In this document: positions 8,145 to 18,657 of the stretch, in pieces
Numbering within the stretch: position 1 is the stretch's first letter
Layout of the letters: each line of letters begins with the position of its first letter
Assembly: GCF_001543325.1 (NCBI RefSeq)
Contig: NZ_CP013355.1
Location: 2,138,001 to 2,202,000 of the forward strand
Source of the DNA: Lutibacter profundi
Lineage (GTDB): Bacteria > Bacteroidota > Bacteroidia > Flavobacteriales > Flavobacteriaceae
Direction of reading: 5' to 3'
DNA: 64,000 nucleotides
Made by a program: the position numbers and the translations under genes
The notes under the pieces: model-generated
Seen by the model: the letters and a program-made list of their open reading frames with translations, nothing else
Databases searched by the model: none
What the model was told of the DNA's origin: nothing

Positions 8145-11100
8145 TTAATACTTGAGGTCTTCCAACTCTTTAAAAGGAGACAGGTTTAATTCTTTAATCA
8201 TTTTTTTATAAGCAGCCCAGTTAGTTTTATAAAATTTATTTATTTTAGAAATAACAACACTTACTTTAGCATCTGCATTTTTAACTAAAGTAATTTCAGT
8301 TTTTCCAGGTTTTTGAAGTAATGAGCTAACGTATCTTCTTGCTAAAAACAAATAAGATATTGTACTTGGGAATTCAGTAGCGGTAATACCTTGTCGTTCA
8401 TCTTTTTTTCCTAACATATCATCTAAAAGATTATCTATTTTTTTTAGAATCTCATCTTGAGATTTTAAAAGTTCTTTTTTATTTTTAATTTTATCTTGAG
8501 TTTTAATTCGCTTTTTGTAATCTTCAACAATTTCTTTTGATGTTAATAAACGTTGCGTAGCTACACTGGCAATACCAATTTTGTTCTCTAATTGTTTTAA
8601 TAAATTATATTTGGCATTTAGAACTTCAGAAGTTATTTTCACTCTAGGGTCGTACTTCACATTAACTGTTTCACTAACAGTTTCATTCCCTGCATGAAGT
8701 TTTATAGTGTAAGTGCCTGGTAAAACGGTTATTCCACGTGGTTCAGGAGCATTCTTTTTAACTTTTTCTCTTGAAGGCATCCTTTCCCCCTTTTCTTTTA
8801 ATCCCCAATATATTCTGTGTAAGCCATTTTTCTTAGGAGCTTTCATTTTAATACTTCGTATAAGTTTATTTTTAGCATTATAAACTTCAAAGAAAATAGA
8901 ATCAAATTTTACAGATGGTTTTTCTAATTTCACTTCTGTTGTTTTTGAACTCTTTTTCTTTTTTGTTGAATTTTTTTTAATTTCTGGTTTGTTCAAAACA
9001 TAGGTTATCATAGCTCCTTTAGGTCTATTATCTCCATTAAAAATTGCATTTGCGCCAAAACGTGTGCCAGAAGGTTGCTGATTTTGTGTTATAAAAGCGG
9101 TAGGTGGAGTGAATACATGTAATGTCTTGTCAATTATAGATTTACCTTCTTTTGCCATTGCTCTAAAAGGTCTAATATCATCTAAAATATAGATAGCCCT
9201 TCCAAAAGTTCCAATTACTAAATCTTGTTCGCGTGGTTGAATTGCCAAATCCATTGTTGAAACTTCAGGGAAGTTATTAGTCCATTTTGTCCAAGTTTTA
9301 CCCTCATCAATGCTTATGTATAAGCCATATTCAGTACCTAAAAATAATAAATTTTCTTCTTCAATATCTTGTGAAATTGCAAGTGTATATCCAAATGTTT
9401 CAGGTTTTTCTTTCAGTATGTTTTCCCATGTTTTACCAAAGTCGGTTGTCTTAAATAAATAAGGTTTAAAATCAAATAGTCTGTAATTATTTACAATTAC
9501 ATAAGCCTCTCCTTTATTAAATTTTGAAGCTCTAATTTGAGGAACCCAACTTCCTTTAGGTAAACCTTTAATGTTATTGGTTACATTTTCCCAAGTTTTA
9601 CCTCCATTTTTTGTGAGTTGAACATTTCCATCATCAGTACCCACCCAAATAAGATTTTCATCTAAAATACTTGGTTCAATAGCCAAAATAGTACAATGAT
9701 TTTCAGCCCCTGTAGCATCCATTGTTAATCCGCCACTATCAAATTGTTTTTGGAACTCTTTATTATTCGTGGTTAAATCTGGAGAAATTATTTCCCAAGT
9801 GTAACCTTTATCGGTTGATTTATGTACAAATTGACTGCCAAAATAAAGTGTTTTTTTATCAAAAGGATTTATTGCAATTGCCGCATTCCAATTAAAACGA
9901 AGTTTTACATCTGGATTTGGATGTGTAGGTCTAATTCCTTTGGTGTAACCTGTTTTTCTGTCATATCTAGCAACGTAACCTTGTTGAGACATTCCATATC
10001 CATATCTCGAATTTTCTGGGTCAGGAACTACATCAAATCCATCTCCAAATAATATTTCTTGCCAATATGAATTTCGAATACCTTGATCTTTTAAAACATA
10101 AGCAGGGCCAACCCAAGATCCATTATCTTGCATACCTCCATACACATTGTAAGGGAAATCATTATCAACACTAACATGATAAAATTGACCAATAGGTAAA
10201 TTTTCAATAAAACGCCAATTTTTACCTCTATCATGGGTAATATTTAAACCACCATCATTTCCATCTATCATAAAACTTGGGTTTGTTGGGTGTATCCACC
10301 AAGCATGATGATCGGGATGTACACCTTTTGAAGTGCCGTAAGCTGGCATTAATTGTTTGAATGATTTACCACCGTCTTCACTAACATTCACATAAGTAAA
10401 AACAGAATAAATTCTGTTTTCATTAATAGGGTCAACAAAAATATCAGAATAGTAAAAAGGCCTGTTTCCAATTCCTCCAGAGCCTCTTCCACTAGATTTA
10501 TCATTTATTTTTTTCCATTTAAAACCACCATCTTCAGATTTGTATAGTGCATTTTTTTTAGCTTCAACTAAGGCATAAATAATTTTGGTATTACTTGGAG
10601 CAATTGCAACACCAATTCTACCTAAATTTCCTTCAGGTAAACCATCTTTACTTGTTAATTTTTTCCAGTTTTCGCCACGATCATAAGTTATGTATAGACC
10701 AGAACCTTCACCTCCAGATTTAAAAGTCCAAGGTTTACGCTGGTGTTCCCACATTGCAGCAATTAGTTTATTGGGATTGTTAGGGTCTACTACCAAATCA
10801 GCACAACCAGTTTTATTATTAACAAACAACGATTTTGTCCAAGTTTTACCACCGTCAGTTGTTTTAAAAACACCACGTTCGGGGTGCTCTCCCCAAGGAG
10901 AACCTATAGCTCCAACATAAACAGTATTGGGATTATCCTTATCAATTATTATTTTATGAATATTTCGTGTTTTTTCTAAGCCCATTAATTTCCAAGTTTT
11001 ACCTGCGTCTAAACTTTTGTACAAACCATATCCACCAGTTAGGCTATTTCTTGGATTTCCTTCTCCAGTTCCAATCCAAATAACATCGGGGTTACTTTGT

Positions 11101-11375
11101 TGAATTGCAATTGAACCTATAGACATTGGGCCGTATTTATCAAAAATAGGTTTCCAGTTAATACCACCACTTTCAGATTTCCACAATCCACCTGAGGCAG
11201 AGCCCACATAAATAATATTAGGACTTTCAGTAACCACATCAATAGCTGTAATTCTACCGCTCATACCAGCTGGACCAATGGATCTAGTTTTAATATCTTT
11301 AAATTTATTTATATCAAATTGTTGAGAAAATGTAGTTAATGAAATAAAAAGAATAAGTAAAGTTAAATTTTTCAT
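8145..11375 (-). CDS. Secreted BNR/sortilin-type beta-propeller protein, long paralogue
   Basis: 1076 residues with signal peptide (NLTLLILFISLTTFS, then QQFD). The propeller portion (about 25-730) carries repeated Asp-box motifs such as SLDAGKTWKLM, TTDGGKTWTKS, SEDGGFKWKKI, TKNGGKTWENV and IDEGKTWTKW, and shares IWIGTGEGNPRNS, HPDHHAWWI and DGNDGGLNI with the convergent gene at 5204-7984. Residues about 790-900 form a beta domain with a Lys-rich linker (KKNSTKKKKSSKTTE). The C-terminal about 170 residues are helical with coiled-coil tendency. It is likely periplasmic or surface-located. Many homologues are annotated as glycosyl hydrolase or sialidase-like, but no catalytic set was identified. 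Confidence 0.85.
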   Translation of the reverse strand: MKNLTLLILFISLTTFSQQFDINKFKDIKTRSIGPAGMSGRITAIDVVTESPNIIYVGSASGGLWKSESGGINWKPIFDKYGPMSIGSIAIQQSNPDVIWIGTGEGNPRNSLTGGYGLYKSLDAGKTWKLMGLEKTRNIHKIIIDKDNPNTVYVGAIGSPWGEHPERGVFKTTDGGKTWTKSLFVNNKTGCADLVVDPNNPNKLIAAMWEHQRKPWTFKSGGEGSGLYITYDRGENWKKLTSKDGLPEGNLGRIGVAIAPSNTKIIYALVEAKKNALYKSEDGGFKWKKINDKSSGRGSGGIGNRPFYYSDIFVDPINENRIYSVFTYVNVSEDGGKSFKQLMPAYGTSKGVHPDHHAWWIHPTNPSFMIDGNDGGLNITHDRGKNWRFIENLPIGQFYHVSVDNDFPYNVYGGMQDNGSWVGPAYVLKDQGIRNSYWQEILFGDGFDVVPDPENSRYGYGMSQQGYVARYDRKTGYTKGIRPTHPNPDVKLRFNWNAAIAINPFDKKTLYFGSQFVHKSTDKGYTWEIISPDLTTNNKEFQKQFDSGGLTMDATGAENHCTILAIEPSILDENLIWVGTDDGNVQLTKNGGKTWENVTNNIKGLPKGSWVPQIRASKFNKGEAYVIVNNYRLFDFKPYLFKTTDFGKTWENILKEKPETFGYTLAISQDIEEENLLFLGTEYGLYISIDEGKTWTKWTNNFPEVSTMDLAIQPREQDLVIGTFGRAIYILDDIRPFRAMAKEGKSIIDKTLHVFTPPTAFITQNQQPSGTRFGANAIFNGDNRPKGAMITYVLNKPEIKKNSTKKKKSSKTTEVKLEKPSVKFDSIFFEVYNAKNKLIRSIKMKAPKKNGLHRIYWGLKEKGERMPSREKVKKNAPEPRGITVLPGTYTIKLHAGNETVSETVNVKYDPRVKITSEVLNAKYNLLKQLENKIGIASVATQRLLTSKEIVEDYKKRIKTQDKIKNKKELLKSQDEILKKIDNLLDDMLGKKDERQGITATEFPSTISYLFLARRYVSSLLQKPGKTEITLVKNADAKVSVVISKINKFYKTNWAAYKKMIKELNLSPFKELEDLKY

Positions 11376-11475
11376 TTGTTTGGTTTTGTTGATTTTAATT
11401 CAATTTCTAAATATAAAAAAATGCAAAGCAAAGAAATGTTAAAGTTATTATAAAATGGATATGATTAAGTAAAAA

Positions 11476-11505
11476 CAAAACAGCCATCAATTGATGACTG
11501 TTTTG
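11476..11505 (-). terminator. Rho-independent terminator of the minus-strand sdh operon
   Basis: CAAAACAGCCATCAA and TTGATGACTGTTTTG form a near-perfect 15-base-pair stem with one G-U pair, followed on the minus strand by TTTTT. It sits 24 bases past the sdhB stop. Confidence 0.8.
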
Positions 11506-11529
11506 TAATCAAATTAATTTTAAAGAATA

Positions 11530-12276
11530 CTATTTGCTAATACATTTAGCTCTATTGTATTCATAATTCATTCTAGCAATATCTAGTAATTGAACTTCTT
11601 GTGGACAAACCATGGCACAAGCTCCGGTGTTTGTACAACTACCAAAACCTTCTTCATCATGAGCATTCACCATCCACAAAACACGTTCGCTACGTTCTAT
11701 TTTACCTTGAGGCAGTTTGGCTAGATGAGCTACTTTAGCTGACACAAATAATGCAGCAGAAGAATTTTTACATGTTGCCACACAAGCTCCACACCCTATG
11801 CAAGCAGCACTATCAAATGCGCTTTCGGCAATATCATGGTGAATTGGAATCGCATTTGCTTCAGGAGCCATACCAGTAAAAGATGAAATATACCCACCAG
11901 CTTGAATAATTTTATCCATAGAGCTTCTATCAACTTTTAAATCTCTAATAACAGGAAAAGAATTAGCTCTAAAAGGCTCAATAATTAAGGTGTCACCATC
12001 TTTGAAAGAACGCAAATGTGTTTGGCAAGTTGTATAATGAGATTCAGGACCATGTGCCTGTCCATTAATTACTAATGAACATTGCCCACAAATTCCTTCT
12101 CTACAATCATGGTCAAATTCTACAGCAGGCTCTCCTTTAACAGCTAGTTGCTCATTGAGTACGTCTAACATTTCTAAAAAAGACATATCAGAACTTAAAT
12201 CTGATAATTTGTAGGTTACTAATTTTCCTTTGGTTTTGGCATTTTCTTGACGCCATATTTTAAGTGTCAGTTTCAT
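11530..12276 (-). CDS. sdhB: Succinate dehydrogenase/fumarate reductase iron-sulfur subunit (copy 1)
   Basis: 248 residues, usual length. Three Fe-S cluster signatures are intact: CREGICGQC with a distal Cys in TTCQTH (2Fe-2S), [13 protein letters not shown] (4Fe-4S) and [13 protein letters not shown] (3Fe-4S region). It passes electrons from the flavoprotein to the membrane cytochrome b. It follows sdhA by 8 bases in a sdhC-sdhA-sdhB operon on the minus strand and is followed by a strong terminator. A second homologous subunit is encoded at 17777-18520 on the other strand. Confidence 0.96.
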   Translation of the reverse strand: MKLTLKIWRQENAKTKGKLVTYKLSDLSSDMSFLEMLDVLNEQLAVKGEPAVEFDHDCREGICGQCSLVINGQAHGPESHYTTCQTHLRSFKDGDTLIIEPFRANSFPVIRDLKVDRSSMDKIIQAGGYISSFTGMAPEANAIPIHHDIAESAFDSAACIGCGACVATCKNSSAALFVSAKVAHLAKLPQGKIERSERVLWMVNAHDEEGFGSCTNTGACAMVCPQEVQLLDIARMNYEYNRAKCISK

Positions 12277-12284
12277 AATCTTTT

Positions 12285-14198
12285 TTATTTATATGACCGT
12301 ACTGTTGGTGTAACTTCTGTAAATTCTAATGGTTCTTTATGCAGCTTCCATTTTTCTCCTTCTTGCCATTCCCAAGCAGAAGAAAACATATAATTTTCAT
12401 CATCACGCATAGCTTCACCTTCCGGAGTTTGAAAATCTTCTCTAAAATGAGCTCCACAACTTTCTTTTCTTTCTAGAGCATCTACTGCCATTAATTCAGC
12501 TATCTCTAAATAATCAGCCAAACGACCAGCTTTTTCTAATTCAGAATTCGGACCATTTTCATTACCGGGTATTGCAGCATTTTCCCAAAATTCTTTACGT
12601 AGTTTTTTTATTTCGTCAATAGCCCAAATTAAACCTTTTTCATTTCGTGACATAGCTACTTCTTTAAACATAATTTTACCCAATCGTCTATGAATTTGGT
12701 CAACAGGCATGGTTCCTTTGATATTCAATAATTTCTTAACTTGTTCTTTTACCCCTTTTTCAGCCTCTTCAAATTCAGGTGTGTCTGTTGAAATTTTTCC
12801 AGTTCTAATTTCATTAGCTAAATAATTAGAAATGGTATTAGGCAAAATAAAATTACCGTCAACAGACGCTTGTAAAAGAGAATTTGCACCTAAACGATTT
12901 GCTCCGTGATCAGCAAAATTTGCTTCACCTACAGCAAATAACCCGGGAATTGTAGTTTGAAGTTCATAATCAACCCATAAACCTCCCATAGAGAAATGAG
13001 CGGCAGGTGATATTTTCATAGGTTCATTATAAGCGTTTATAGCAGTAATTTTCTCATACATTGTAAAAAGGTTTCCATACCTTTCTTTAATGGTCTCCTT
13101 ACCTAATTTTTCAATGGCAGTTTTAAAATCAAGATATACAGCATTTTTTAAAGGGCCAACACCATGGCCAGCATCCATTCTTTCTTTAGCGGCTCTTGAG
13201 GCAACATCTCTAGGAACCAAATTACCAAATGCTGGGTATCTTCTTTCTAGGTAGTAATCTCTATCTTCTTCAGGAATATCTCCAGGCTTTCTGTTGTCAT
13301 CTTTATTTTTAGGTACCCAGATACGGCCATCATTTCTGAGAGATTCTGACATTAACGTTAATTTAGATTGATGTTCTCCAGATTGAGGCAAAGCTGTAGG
13401 ATGAATTTGTGTCCAAGAAGGGTTTGCAAAGTAGGCTCCTTTTTTATGAGCACGCCAGTTTGCAGATCCGTTAGAGTTCATCGCTAAAGTGGACAAATAG
13501 AATATTTTACCAAAGCCACCCGTTCCAAAAACAATAGCGTGGGCTGCATAACGTTCAATTTCTCCTGTATCTAAATTACGAGCAATAATACCTCTTGCCT
13601 TCCCATCAATAACAACAAGGTCTAAAATTTCATGACGTTTATACTGTTGTAGTTTTCCAATTTTAACCTGTTTCATCATAGCTTGGTAGGTAGCCATCAA
13701 TAGTTGTTGACCAGTTTGACCACGGGCATAGAAAGTACGAGAAACTTGTACACCACCAAAAGAACGATTGCTTAAGTATCCGCTATACTCACGCCCAAAC
13801 GGAACACCTTGGGCAACCATATGGTCAATTAAATTTGCAGAAACTTCAGCCATTCTATAAACATTGGCTTCACGTGATCTAAAATCACCGCCTTTAATGG
13901 TGTCGTAAAACATTCTATATACATTATCACCATCATTTTTATAATTTTTTGCCGCGTTTACACCTCCTTGAGCTGCAACAGAATGTGAGCGCCTAGCTGA
14001 ATCTTGGAAAAAGAATACCTTTACGTTGTATCCTAATTCTGCTAATGAAGCGGCAGCTCCGCCTCCAGACAAACCTCCACCGACTACAATGATATCTAAT
14101 TTTTTACGATTTGCCGGGTTTACAATATGTGTTTTAGCAAGGTAATTTTGCCATTTATCTTTTAAAGGACCTTCAGGAATTTTTGCATTAAGAGCCAT
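12285..14198 (-). CDS. sdhA: Succinate dehydrogenase/fumarate reductase flavoprotein (copy 1)
   Basis: 637 residues. FAD-binding [18 protein letters not shown] near residue 40. The His of SHSVAAQGG is the expected covalent FAD attachment site. [20 protein letters not shown] and [11 protein letters not shown] contain the substrate-binding and catalytic Arg residues. It is about 30 residues shorter than the plus-strand copy because the segment around residues 360-375 ([14 protein letters not shown]) lacks an insertion found there. It oxidises succinate to fumarate, or the reverse with menaquinol. Sequence alone does not decide direction. It is the middle gene of the minus-strand sdhCAB operon. 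Confidence 0.96.
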   Translation of the reverse strand: MALNAKIPEGPLKDKWQNYLAKTHIVNPANRKKLDIIVVGGGLSGGGAAASLAELGYNVKVFFFQDSARRSHSVAAQGGVNAAKNYKNDGDNVYRMFYDTIKGGDFRSREANVYRMAEVSANLIDHMVAQGVPFGREYSGYLSNRSFGGVQVSRTFYARGQTGQQLLMATYQAMMKQVKIGKLQQYKRHEILDLVVIDGKARGIIARNLDTGEIERYAAHAIVFGTGGFGKIFYLSTLAMNSNGSANWRAHKKGAYFANPSWTQIHPTALPQSGEHQSKLTLMSESLRNDGRIWVPKNKDDNRKPGDIPEEDRDYYLERRYPAFGNLVPRDVASRAAKERMDAGHGVGPLKNAVYLDFKTAIEKLGKETIKERYGNLFTMYEKITAINAYNEPMKISPAAHFSMGGLWVDYELQTTIPGLFAVGEANFADHGANRLGANSLLQASVDGNFILPNTISNYLANEIRTGKISTDTPEFEEAEKGVKEQVKKLLNIKGTMPVDQIHRRLGKIMFKEVAMSRNEKGLIWAIDEIKKLRKEFWENAAIPGNENGPNSELEKAGRLADYLEIAELMAVDALERKESCGAHFREDFQTPEGEAMRDDENYMFSSAWEWQEGEKWKLHKEPLEFTEVTPTVRSYK

Positions 14199-14207
14199 AA
14201 TTATATT

Positions 14208-14894
14208 TTATTTGAAGTAAATAATGATTGGAATGATAGCATATAATATTGCCATAACTAAACTAAAACACAGTGCTACATATTTGATAACATTCATTAA
14301 TTTTTTAGGATATATTCCTAAAGAACGATGTGCACTTTCAATACCGTGAACTAAGTGAAAACCCAATGCTATAATTCCTATCTCATAGATGAGTACAAAC
14401 CACCAAGTTTTAAGAGTGACAATAACTAATTCATATAAATCATGCTCTACTTTTAAAACTTTGTATTGCAACCAAAATTGAGCCATATGAATAACTAAAA
14501 ACACACCTATTATTGTCCCTAAAATACCCATATTTCTAGAATACCAAGTACTTGTAGAGTTATCTGTGACTATGTATTTGTCTCCTCTGCTTCTCCAATT
14601 ATTAATAGTGATTAAGGTAGCATCAATTATATGTGTAATAATTGCTACATATAAAACCCATGCAACTAATGTTACTGGCCAAAAATGCACTAAAAAGTGT
14701 GAATAGGCATTATACATGTCATGCGTATTAGCAACACCTCCCCAAAATTCAATTGGGAAAAATGAATTAGGTATTATGAGTATAAGATTTCCTACAAGGT
14801 GAATTATAAGGAAAAAGATGATAAATAGTCCGGTTACAGCCATTAGGTTTTTGCGACCAACCGACGTTTTGAATAGTCCTTTTTTTATTGCCAT
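14208..14894 (-). CDS. sdhC: Succinate dehydrogenase/fumarate reductase cytochrome b subunit (copy 1)
   Basis: 228 residues with five predicted membrane helices, the B-type diheme layout without a separate SdhD. Candidate haem ligands are the His residues in LIIHLVGN, IITHIID, LVIHMAQFW and FHLVHGIESAH, matching the four-His pattern of Bacillus SdhC/Wolinella FrdC. The N-terminus KTSVGRKNLMAVTGLF is typical of the family. It differs markedly from the cytochrome at 15081-15749, especially in the first periplasmic loop (PNSFFPIEFWGGVANTHDMY) and at the end of helix 2. It is the first gene of the minus-strand operon and is divergent from the second sdh operon across 186 bases. Confidence 0.94.
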   Translation of the reverse strand: MAIKKGLFKTSVGRKNLMAVTGLFIIFFLIIHLVGNLILIIPNSFFPIEFWGGVANTHDMYNAYSHFLVHFWPVTLVAWVLYVAIITHIIDATLITINNWRSRGDKYIVTDNSTSTWYSRNMGILGTIIGVFLVIHMAQFWLQYKVLKVEHDLYELVIVTLKTWWFVLIYEIGIIALGFHLVHGIESAHRSLGIYPKKLMNVIKYVALCFSLVMAILYAIIPIIIYFK

Positions 14895-15026
14895 AAGGCT
14901 ACTTTTTTGAGTTGAGAGATTAAAGGTAAAAGACGATATTGTTTTTAATAGTGATATTTGTCAGATTTTACTTTGAGCGATATTATTTATAATTAATCTA
15001 AATTACAAAGATATATTTATAGGTTT

Positions 15027-15058
15027 TTTAAAATCCTCAATTCAAATAGTTATATTTG
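15027..15058 (+). promoter_or_regulatory. Candidate promoter of the plus-strand sdhCAB operon
   Basis: A perfect -7 box TATATTTG (15051-15058) is preceded by TTTA at 15027-15030 with a 20-base spacer, close to the Bacteroidota TTTG-N19-TAnnTTTG arrangement. It lies 22 bases upstream of the sdhC ATG. Confidence 0.5.
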
Positions 15059-15080
15059 GGCTTTTTAAAACTTAAAAAAT

Positions 15081-15749
15081 ATGAGCGGAATTTTATCTTC
15101 ATCAATAGCAAGGAAAGTAGCCATGGCGCTGTCAGCACTTTTCCTTATTATTTTCTTACTTATTCACTTATCAGTTAACTTAACATCCTTATTTAGTAAA
15201 GATGCTTTTAATGAGGCATCTCATTTTATGGGTACAAACCCACTAATACAGTTTGTAATGCAACCAATATTAATTTTTGGAGTTGTATTTCATTTTGTAA
15301 TGGGTTTTGTTTTAGAGTTAAAAAACAGAGAGGCAAGAAATGTAAAATATGTTAAAAATAATGGAGCAGCTAACGCAACTTGGATGTCAAGAAATATGAT
15401 ATATAGTGGCTTGGCTATTTTAGCATTTCTAGTATTACATTTTATTGATTTTTGGATACCGGAAATCAATCATAAATATATAGAAGTTTTGCCAGAAAAC
15501 CCTACAAGATACTTTGTAGAATTACAGCATAAATTTTCAGAACCATGGAGAGTAGGGGCTTATGTAATTGCATTTGTGTTATTAGCGTTGCATTTATTAC
15601 ACGGATTCCAATCTGCATTTCAATCTATGGGGTTTAACAATAAATACACAAAATGTGTAAAAACTTTAGGTAAAATTTATGCCATTGTTATTCCTTTAGG
15701 GTTTATTACTGTAGCGCTTTATAATTATTTTAGTCAATTAAACCATTAA
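15081..15749 (+). CDS. sdhC: Succinate dehydrogenase cytochrome b subunit (copy 2)
   Basis: 222 residues, five membrane helices. His residues in LLIHLSVN (His29), VVFHFVMG, LVLHFIDFW and LHLLHGFQSA are the expected ligands of two b haems. SSIARKVAMALSALFL, SHFMGTNPLIQF and GFVLELKNREARNVKY match from memory the usual flavobacterial SdhC, so I regard this operon as the housekeeping complex II of the TCA cycle, reducing menaquinone in the inner membrane. It is followed by sdhA after 14 bases. Confidence 0.95.
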   Translation: MSGILSSSIARKVAMALSALFLIIFLLIHLSVNLTSLFSKDAFNEASHFMGTNPLIQFVMQPILIFGVVFHFVMGFVLELKNREARNVKYVKNNGAANATWMSRNMIYSGLAILAFLVLHFIDFWIPEINHKYIEVLPENPTRYFVELQHKFSEPWRVGAYVIAFVLLALHLLHGFQSAFQSMGFNNKYTKCVKTLGKIYAIVIPLGFITVALYNYFSQLNH

Positions 15750-15763
15750 TCTTATAAAAAATT

Positions 15764-17767
15764 ATGACGACTTTAAATTCAAGAGTACCAGAAGGTCCAA
15801 TAAAAGATAAATGGACACTATATAAAGATAAAATTAATTTAGTAAACCCAGCTAATAAACGCAATATAGATATTATTGTAATTGGAACAGGTTTAGCCGG
15901 AGGATCGGCTGCAGCTACGTTGGCAGAATTAGGATACAGTGTAAAAGCATTTGCTTATCAAGATTCTCCACGTAGAGCACATTCAATTGCTGCCCAAGGA
16001 GGAATTAATGCCTCAAAAAATTATATGGGAGATGGAGATTCTAACTATCGATTATTTTATGATACGGTAAAAGGAGGGGATTATCGTTCTCGTGAAGCAA
16101 ATGTATATCGTTTGGCAGAGGTTTCAGGGAATATTATTGACCAATGTGTAGCGCAAGGAGTTCCTTTTGCTCGTGATTATGGTGGGTTATTAGATAATCG
16201 TTCATTTGGTGGTGTATTAGTATCACGTACATTTTACGCAAAAGGGCAAACAGGTCAACAATTACTTTTAGGTGCGTATGCAGCTATGAATAGACAAATT
16301 GCACGTGGAAAAATAGAAATGTTTAACCGTCACGAAATGTTAGACATTGTAAAAATAGATGGAAAAGCAAGAGGTATTATTGCTCGGGATTTAATATCAG
16401 GAAAAATTGAGCGTCATTCTGCACATGCTGTTGTTATTGCTACGGGTGGTTACGGAAATGTTTATTATTTATCTACCAATGCCATGGGTTCAAATGCTAC
16501 CGCAGCATGGAAAATTCATAAAAAAGGAGCTTATTTTGCAAATCCTTGTTTCACGCAAATTCATCCTACATGTATCCCACGATCGGGAGACTATCAATCT
16601 AAACTTACGTTAATGTCAGAATCATTACGTAATGATGGTAGAATTTGGGTTCCTGCAAAAATTGAAGATGCAAAAGCAATTCAACAAGGGAAACTAAAAC
16701 CTACTGAAATAGCAGAAGAAGATAGAGATTACTACCTAGAAAGAAGGTACCCAGCATTTGGTAATTTGGTACCTCGTGATGTGGCATCAAGAGCAGCAAA
16801 AGAACGTTGTGATGCAGGTTACGGAGTGAATGCAACAGGAGAGGCTGTATATTTAGATTTTAAAGCAGCTATTCATCGTTATGGAAGAGAGCAAGCTAAA
16901 ATTCACGGAATATCAAATCCTTCAGAAGAAAAAATAATTGAATTGGGAGAAGGAATTATTGAAGCCAAATATGGGAATTTATTTCAAATGTATGAGAAAA
17001 TTATTGATGAAAACCCATACAAAACGCCTATGATGATTTATCCAGCAACTCACTATACAATGGGTGGTGTTTGGGTTGATTATAATTTAATGACTACAGT
17101 TCCTGGGTTGTACTGTATTGGAGAAGCAAATTTCTCAGACCATGGCGCAAATAGGCTAGGAGCTTCAGCTTTAATGCAAGGACTTGCCGATGGTTATTTT
17201 GTGTTGCCTTATACAATAGGTGATTATTTGTCGGATGATATACGAACAGGAAAAATAGCAACCGATACTAAAGAATTTGATGAAGTAGAGAAAGAAGTGA
17301 AAGACCGTTTAGAATTTTTCATCAATAATAAAGGAACACATTCTGTAGATTATTTTCATAAAAAGCTAGGGTTGGTAATGTGGAATAAAGTTGGAATGGC
17401 ACGTAATGAAAAGCATTTAAAAGAAGCAATTCAAGAAATTCAAGAAATTCGTGAAGATTTCTGGAAAAATGTAAAAGTTCCTGGAAGTTTAAATGAATTT
17501 AATCAAGAACTTGAAAAAGCGGGAAGAGTAGCTGATTTTTTAGAACTGGGTGAATTATTTGCGAAAGATGCTTTAGAGCGTGAAGAATCTTGTGGAGGTC
17601 ATTTTAGAGAAGAACACGTAACTGAAGATGGTGAAGCCAAACGTGACGATAAAAATTATGCGTATGTTGCAGCTTGGGAATATACAGGGAAACCAAGTGA
17701 AGCTATTTTACATAAAGAACAATTAGAATTTAAAGATATTGAGTTGAAAACTCGTTCATATAAATAA
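15764..17767 (+). CDS. sdhA: Succinate dehydrogenase flavoprotein (copy 2)
   Basis: 667 residues, the length usual for flavobacterial SdhA. FAD-binding [18 protein letters not shown], covalent-FAD His in AHSIAAQGG, substrate segment [13 protein letters not shown], and catalytic Arg region [15 protein letters not shown] are all present. Compared with the minus-strand copy it has an insertion near residues 370-400 ([17 protein letters not shown]). The N-terminus [12 protein letters not shown] parallels [12 protein letters not shown] in the other copy, so the two are paralogues from one family and not distant analogues. Confidence 0.96.
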   Translation: MTTLNSRVPEGPIKDKWTLYKDKINLVNPANKRNIDIIVIGTGLAGGSAAATLAELGYSVKAFAYQDSPRRAHSIAAQGGINASKNYMGDGDSNYRLFYDTVKGGDYRSREANVYRLAEVSGNIIDQCVAQGVPFARDYGGLLDNRSFGGVLVSRTFYAKGQTGQQLLLGAYAAMNRQIARGKIEMFNRHEMLDIVKIDGKARGIIARDLISGKIERHSAHAVVIATGGYGNVYYLSTNAMGSNATAAWKIHKKGAYFANPCFTQIHPTCIPRSGDYQSKLTLMSESLRNDGRIWVPAKIEDAKAIQQGKLKPTEIAEEDRDYYLERRYPAFGNLVPRDVASRAAKERCDAGYGVNATGEAVYLDFKAAIHRYGREQAKIHGISNPSEEKIIELGEGIIEAKYGNLFQMYEKIIDENPYKTPMMIYPATHYTMGGVWVDYNLMTTVPGLYCIGEANFSDHGANRLGASALMQGLADGYFVLPYTIGDYLSDDIRTGKIATDTKEFDEVEKEVKDRLEFFINNKGTHSVDYFHKKLGLVMWNKVGMARNEKHLKEAIQEIQEIREDFWKNVKVPGSLNEFNQELEKAGRVADFLELGELFAKDALEREESCGGHFREEHVTEDGEAKRDDKNYAYVAAWEYTGKPSEAILHKEQLEFKDIELKTRSYK

Positions 17768-17776
17768 AAAGACATT

Positions 17777-18520
17777 ATGGATTTAACGTTAAAAATTTGG
17801 AGACAAAAAGGACCTCAAGATAAAGGTCAAATGGTCGAATATAAAGTAACAGATATTTCAGAACATATGTCATTTTTAGAAATGATGGATGTGTTAAATG
17901 AAAGTTTAGTCGCAAAAAATGAAGAGCCTATTGCTTTTGACCATGATTGCAGAGAGGGAATATGTGGAATGTGTTCCTTGTATATTAATGGGGAAGCCCA
18001 TGGACCAGATAGGGGAATTACTACCTGTCAGTTACATATGCGTATGTTTAAAAACGGTGATACAATTTATATAGAACCATTTAGAGCAAAAGCATTTCCT
18101 GTTATTAAAGATTTAGTTGTTGACCGTATGGCTTTTGAGCGTATTCAACAAGCAGGTGGTTTTATTTCTGTAAATACTTCAGGAAATACACAAGATGCGA
18201 ATGCAATTCCTATTTCTAAGCACAATGCAGATTTATCTATGGATGCTGCGGCTTGTATTGGATGTGGAGCTTGTGTAGCAAGTTGTAAAAACTCGAGTGC
18301 TATGTTATTTGTTTCGGCTAAAGTTTCACAATTTGCTTTGTTACCACAAGGTAAAATTGAAGCAGCTGACAGAGTGAGAAATATGGTATCTCAAATGGAT
18401 TTGGAAGGTTTTGGAAACTGTACAAATACAGGTGCTTGTGAAGTTGAATGTCCGAAGGGAATTTCTTTAGAAAATATTGCACGTATGAACCGTGAATATT
18501 TAAAAGCTAGTATTATTTAA
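17777..18520 (+). CDS. sdhB: Succinate dehydrogenase iron-sulfur subunit (copy 2)
   Basis: 247 residues with CREGICGMC (2Fe-2S), [13 protein letters not shown] (4Fe-4S) and [13 protein letters not shown] (3Fe-4S region) intact. It starts 9 bases after sdhA and ends 22 bases before a strong terminator, so sdhCAB is a closed three-gene operon. Residues differ from copy 1 mainly in the linker around 150 ([13 protein letters not shown] versus [12 protein letters not shown]). Confidence 0.96.
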   Translation: MDLTLKIWRQKGPQDKGQMVEYKVTDISEHMSFLEMMDVLNESLVAKNEEPIAFDHDCREGICGMCSLYINGEAHGPDRGITTCQLHMRMFKNGDTIYIEPFRAKAFPVIKDLVVDRMAFERIQQAGGFISVNTSGNTQDANAIPISKHNADLSMDAAACIGCGACVASCKNSSAMLFVSAKVSQFALLPQGKIEAADRVRNMVSQMDLEGFGNCTNTGACEVECPKGISLENIARMNREYLKASII

Positions 18521-18542
18521 ATTTAAAGTCTATAATATTTTA

Positions 18543-18576
18543 AAAAAACCTGTTTCAGAAACGAAACAGGTTTTTT
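18543..18576 (+). terminator. Rho-independent terminator of the plus-strand sdh operon
   Basis: AAAAAACCTGTTTC and GAAACAGGTTTTTT form a perfect 14-base-pair stem with a short loop, ending in a T run directly after sdhB. Confidence 0.85.
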
Positions 18577-18630
18577 GGCATATAATTACCCGTTAAAGAT
18601 AATAAATTATCGTTATTCAATAATTTATTT

Positions 18631-18638
18631 TATATTTG
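18631..18638 (+). promoter_or_regulatory. Candidate -7 element of the DUF2975/XRE operon
   Basis: TATATTTG is an exact match to TAnnTTTG, 19 bases before the ATG at 18658. No clear -33 box is seen. Confidence 0.4.
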
Positions 18639-18657
18639 TAGTGTTAATTATAGCGTT

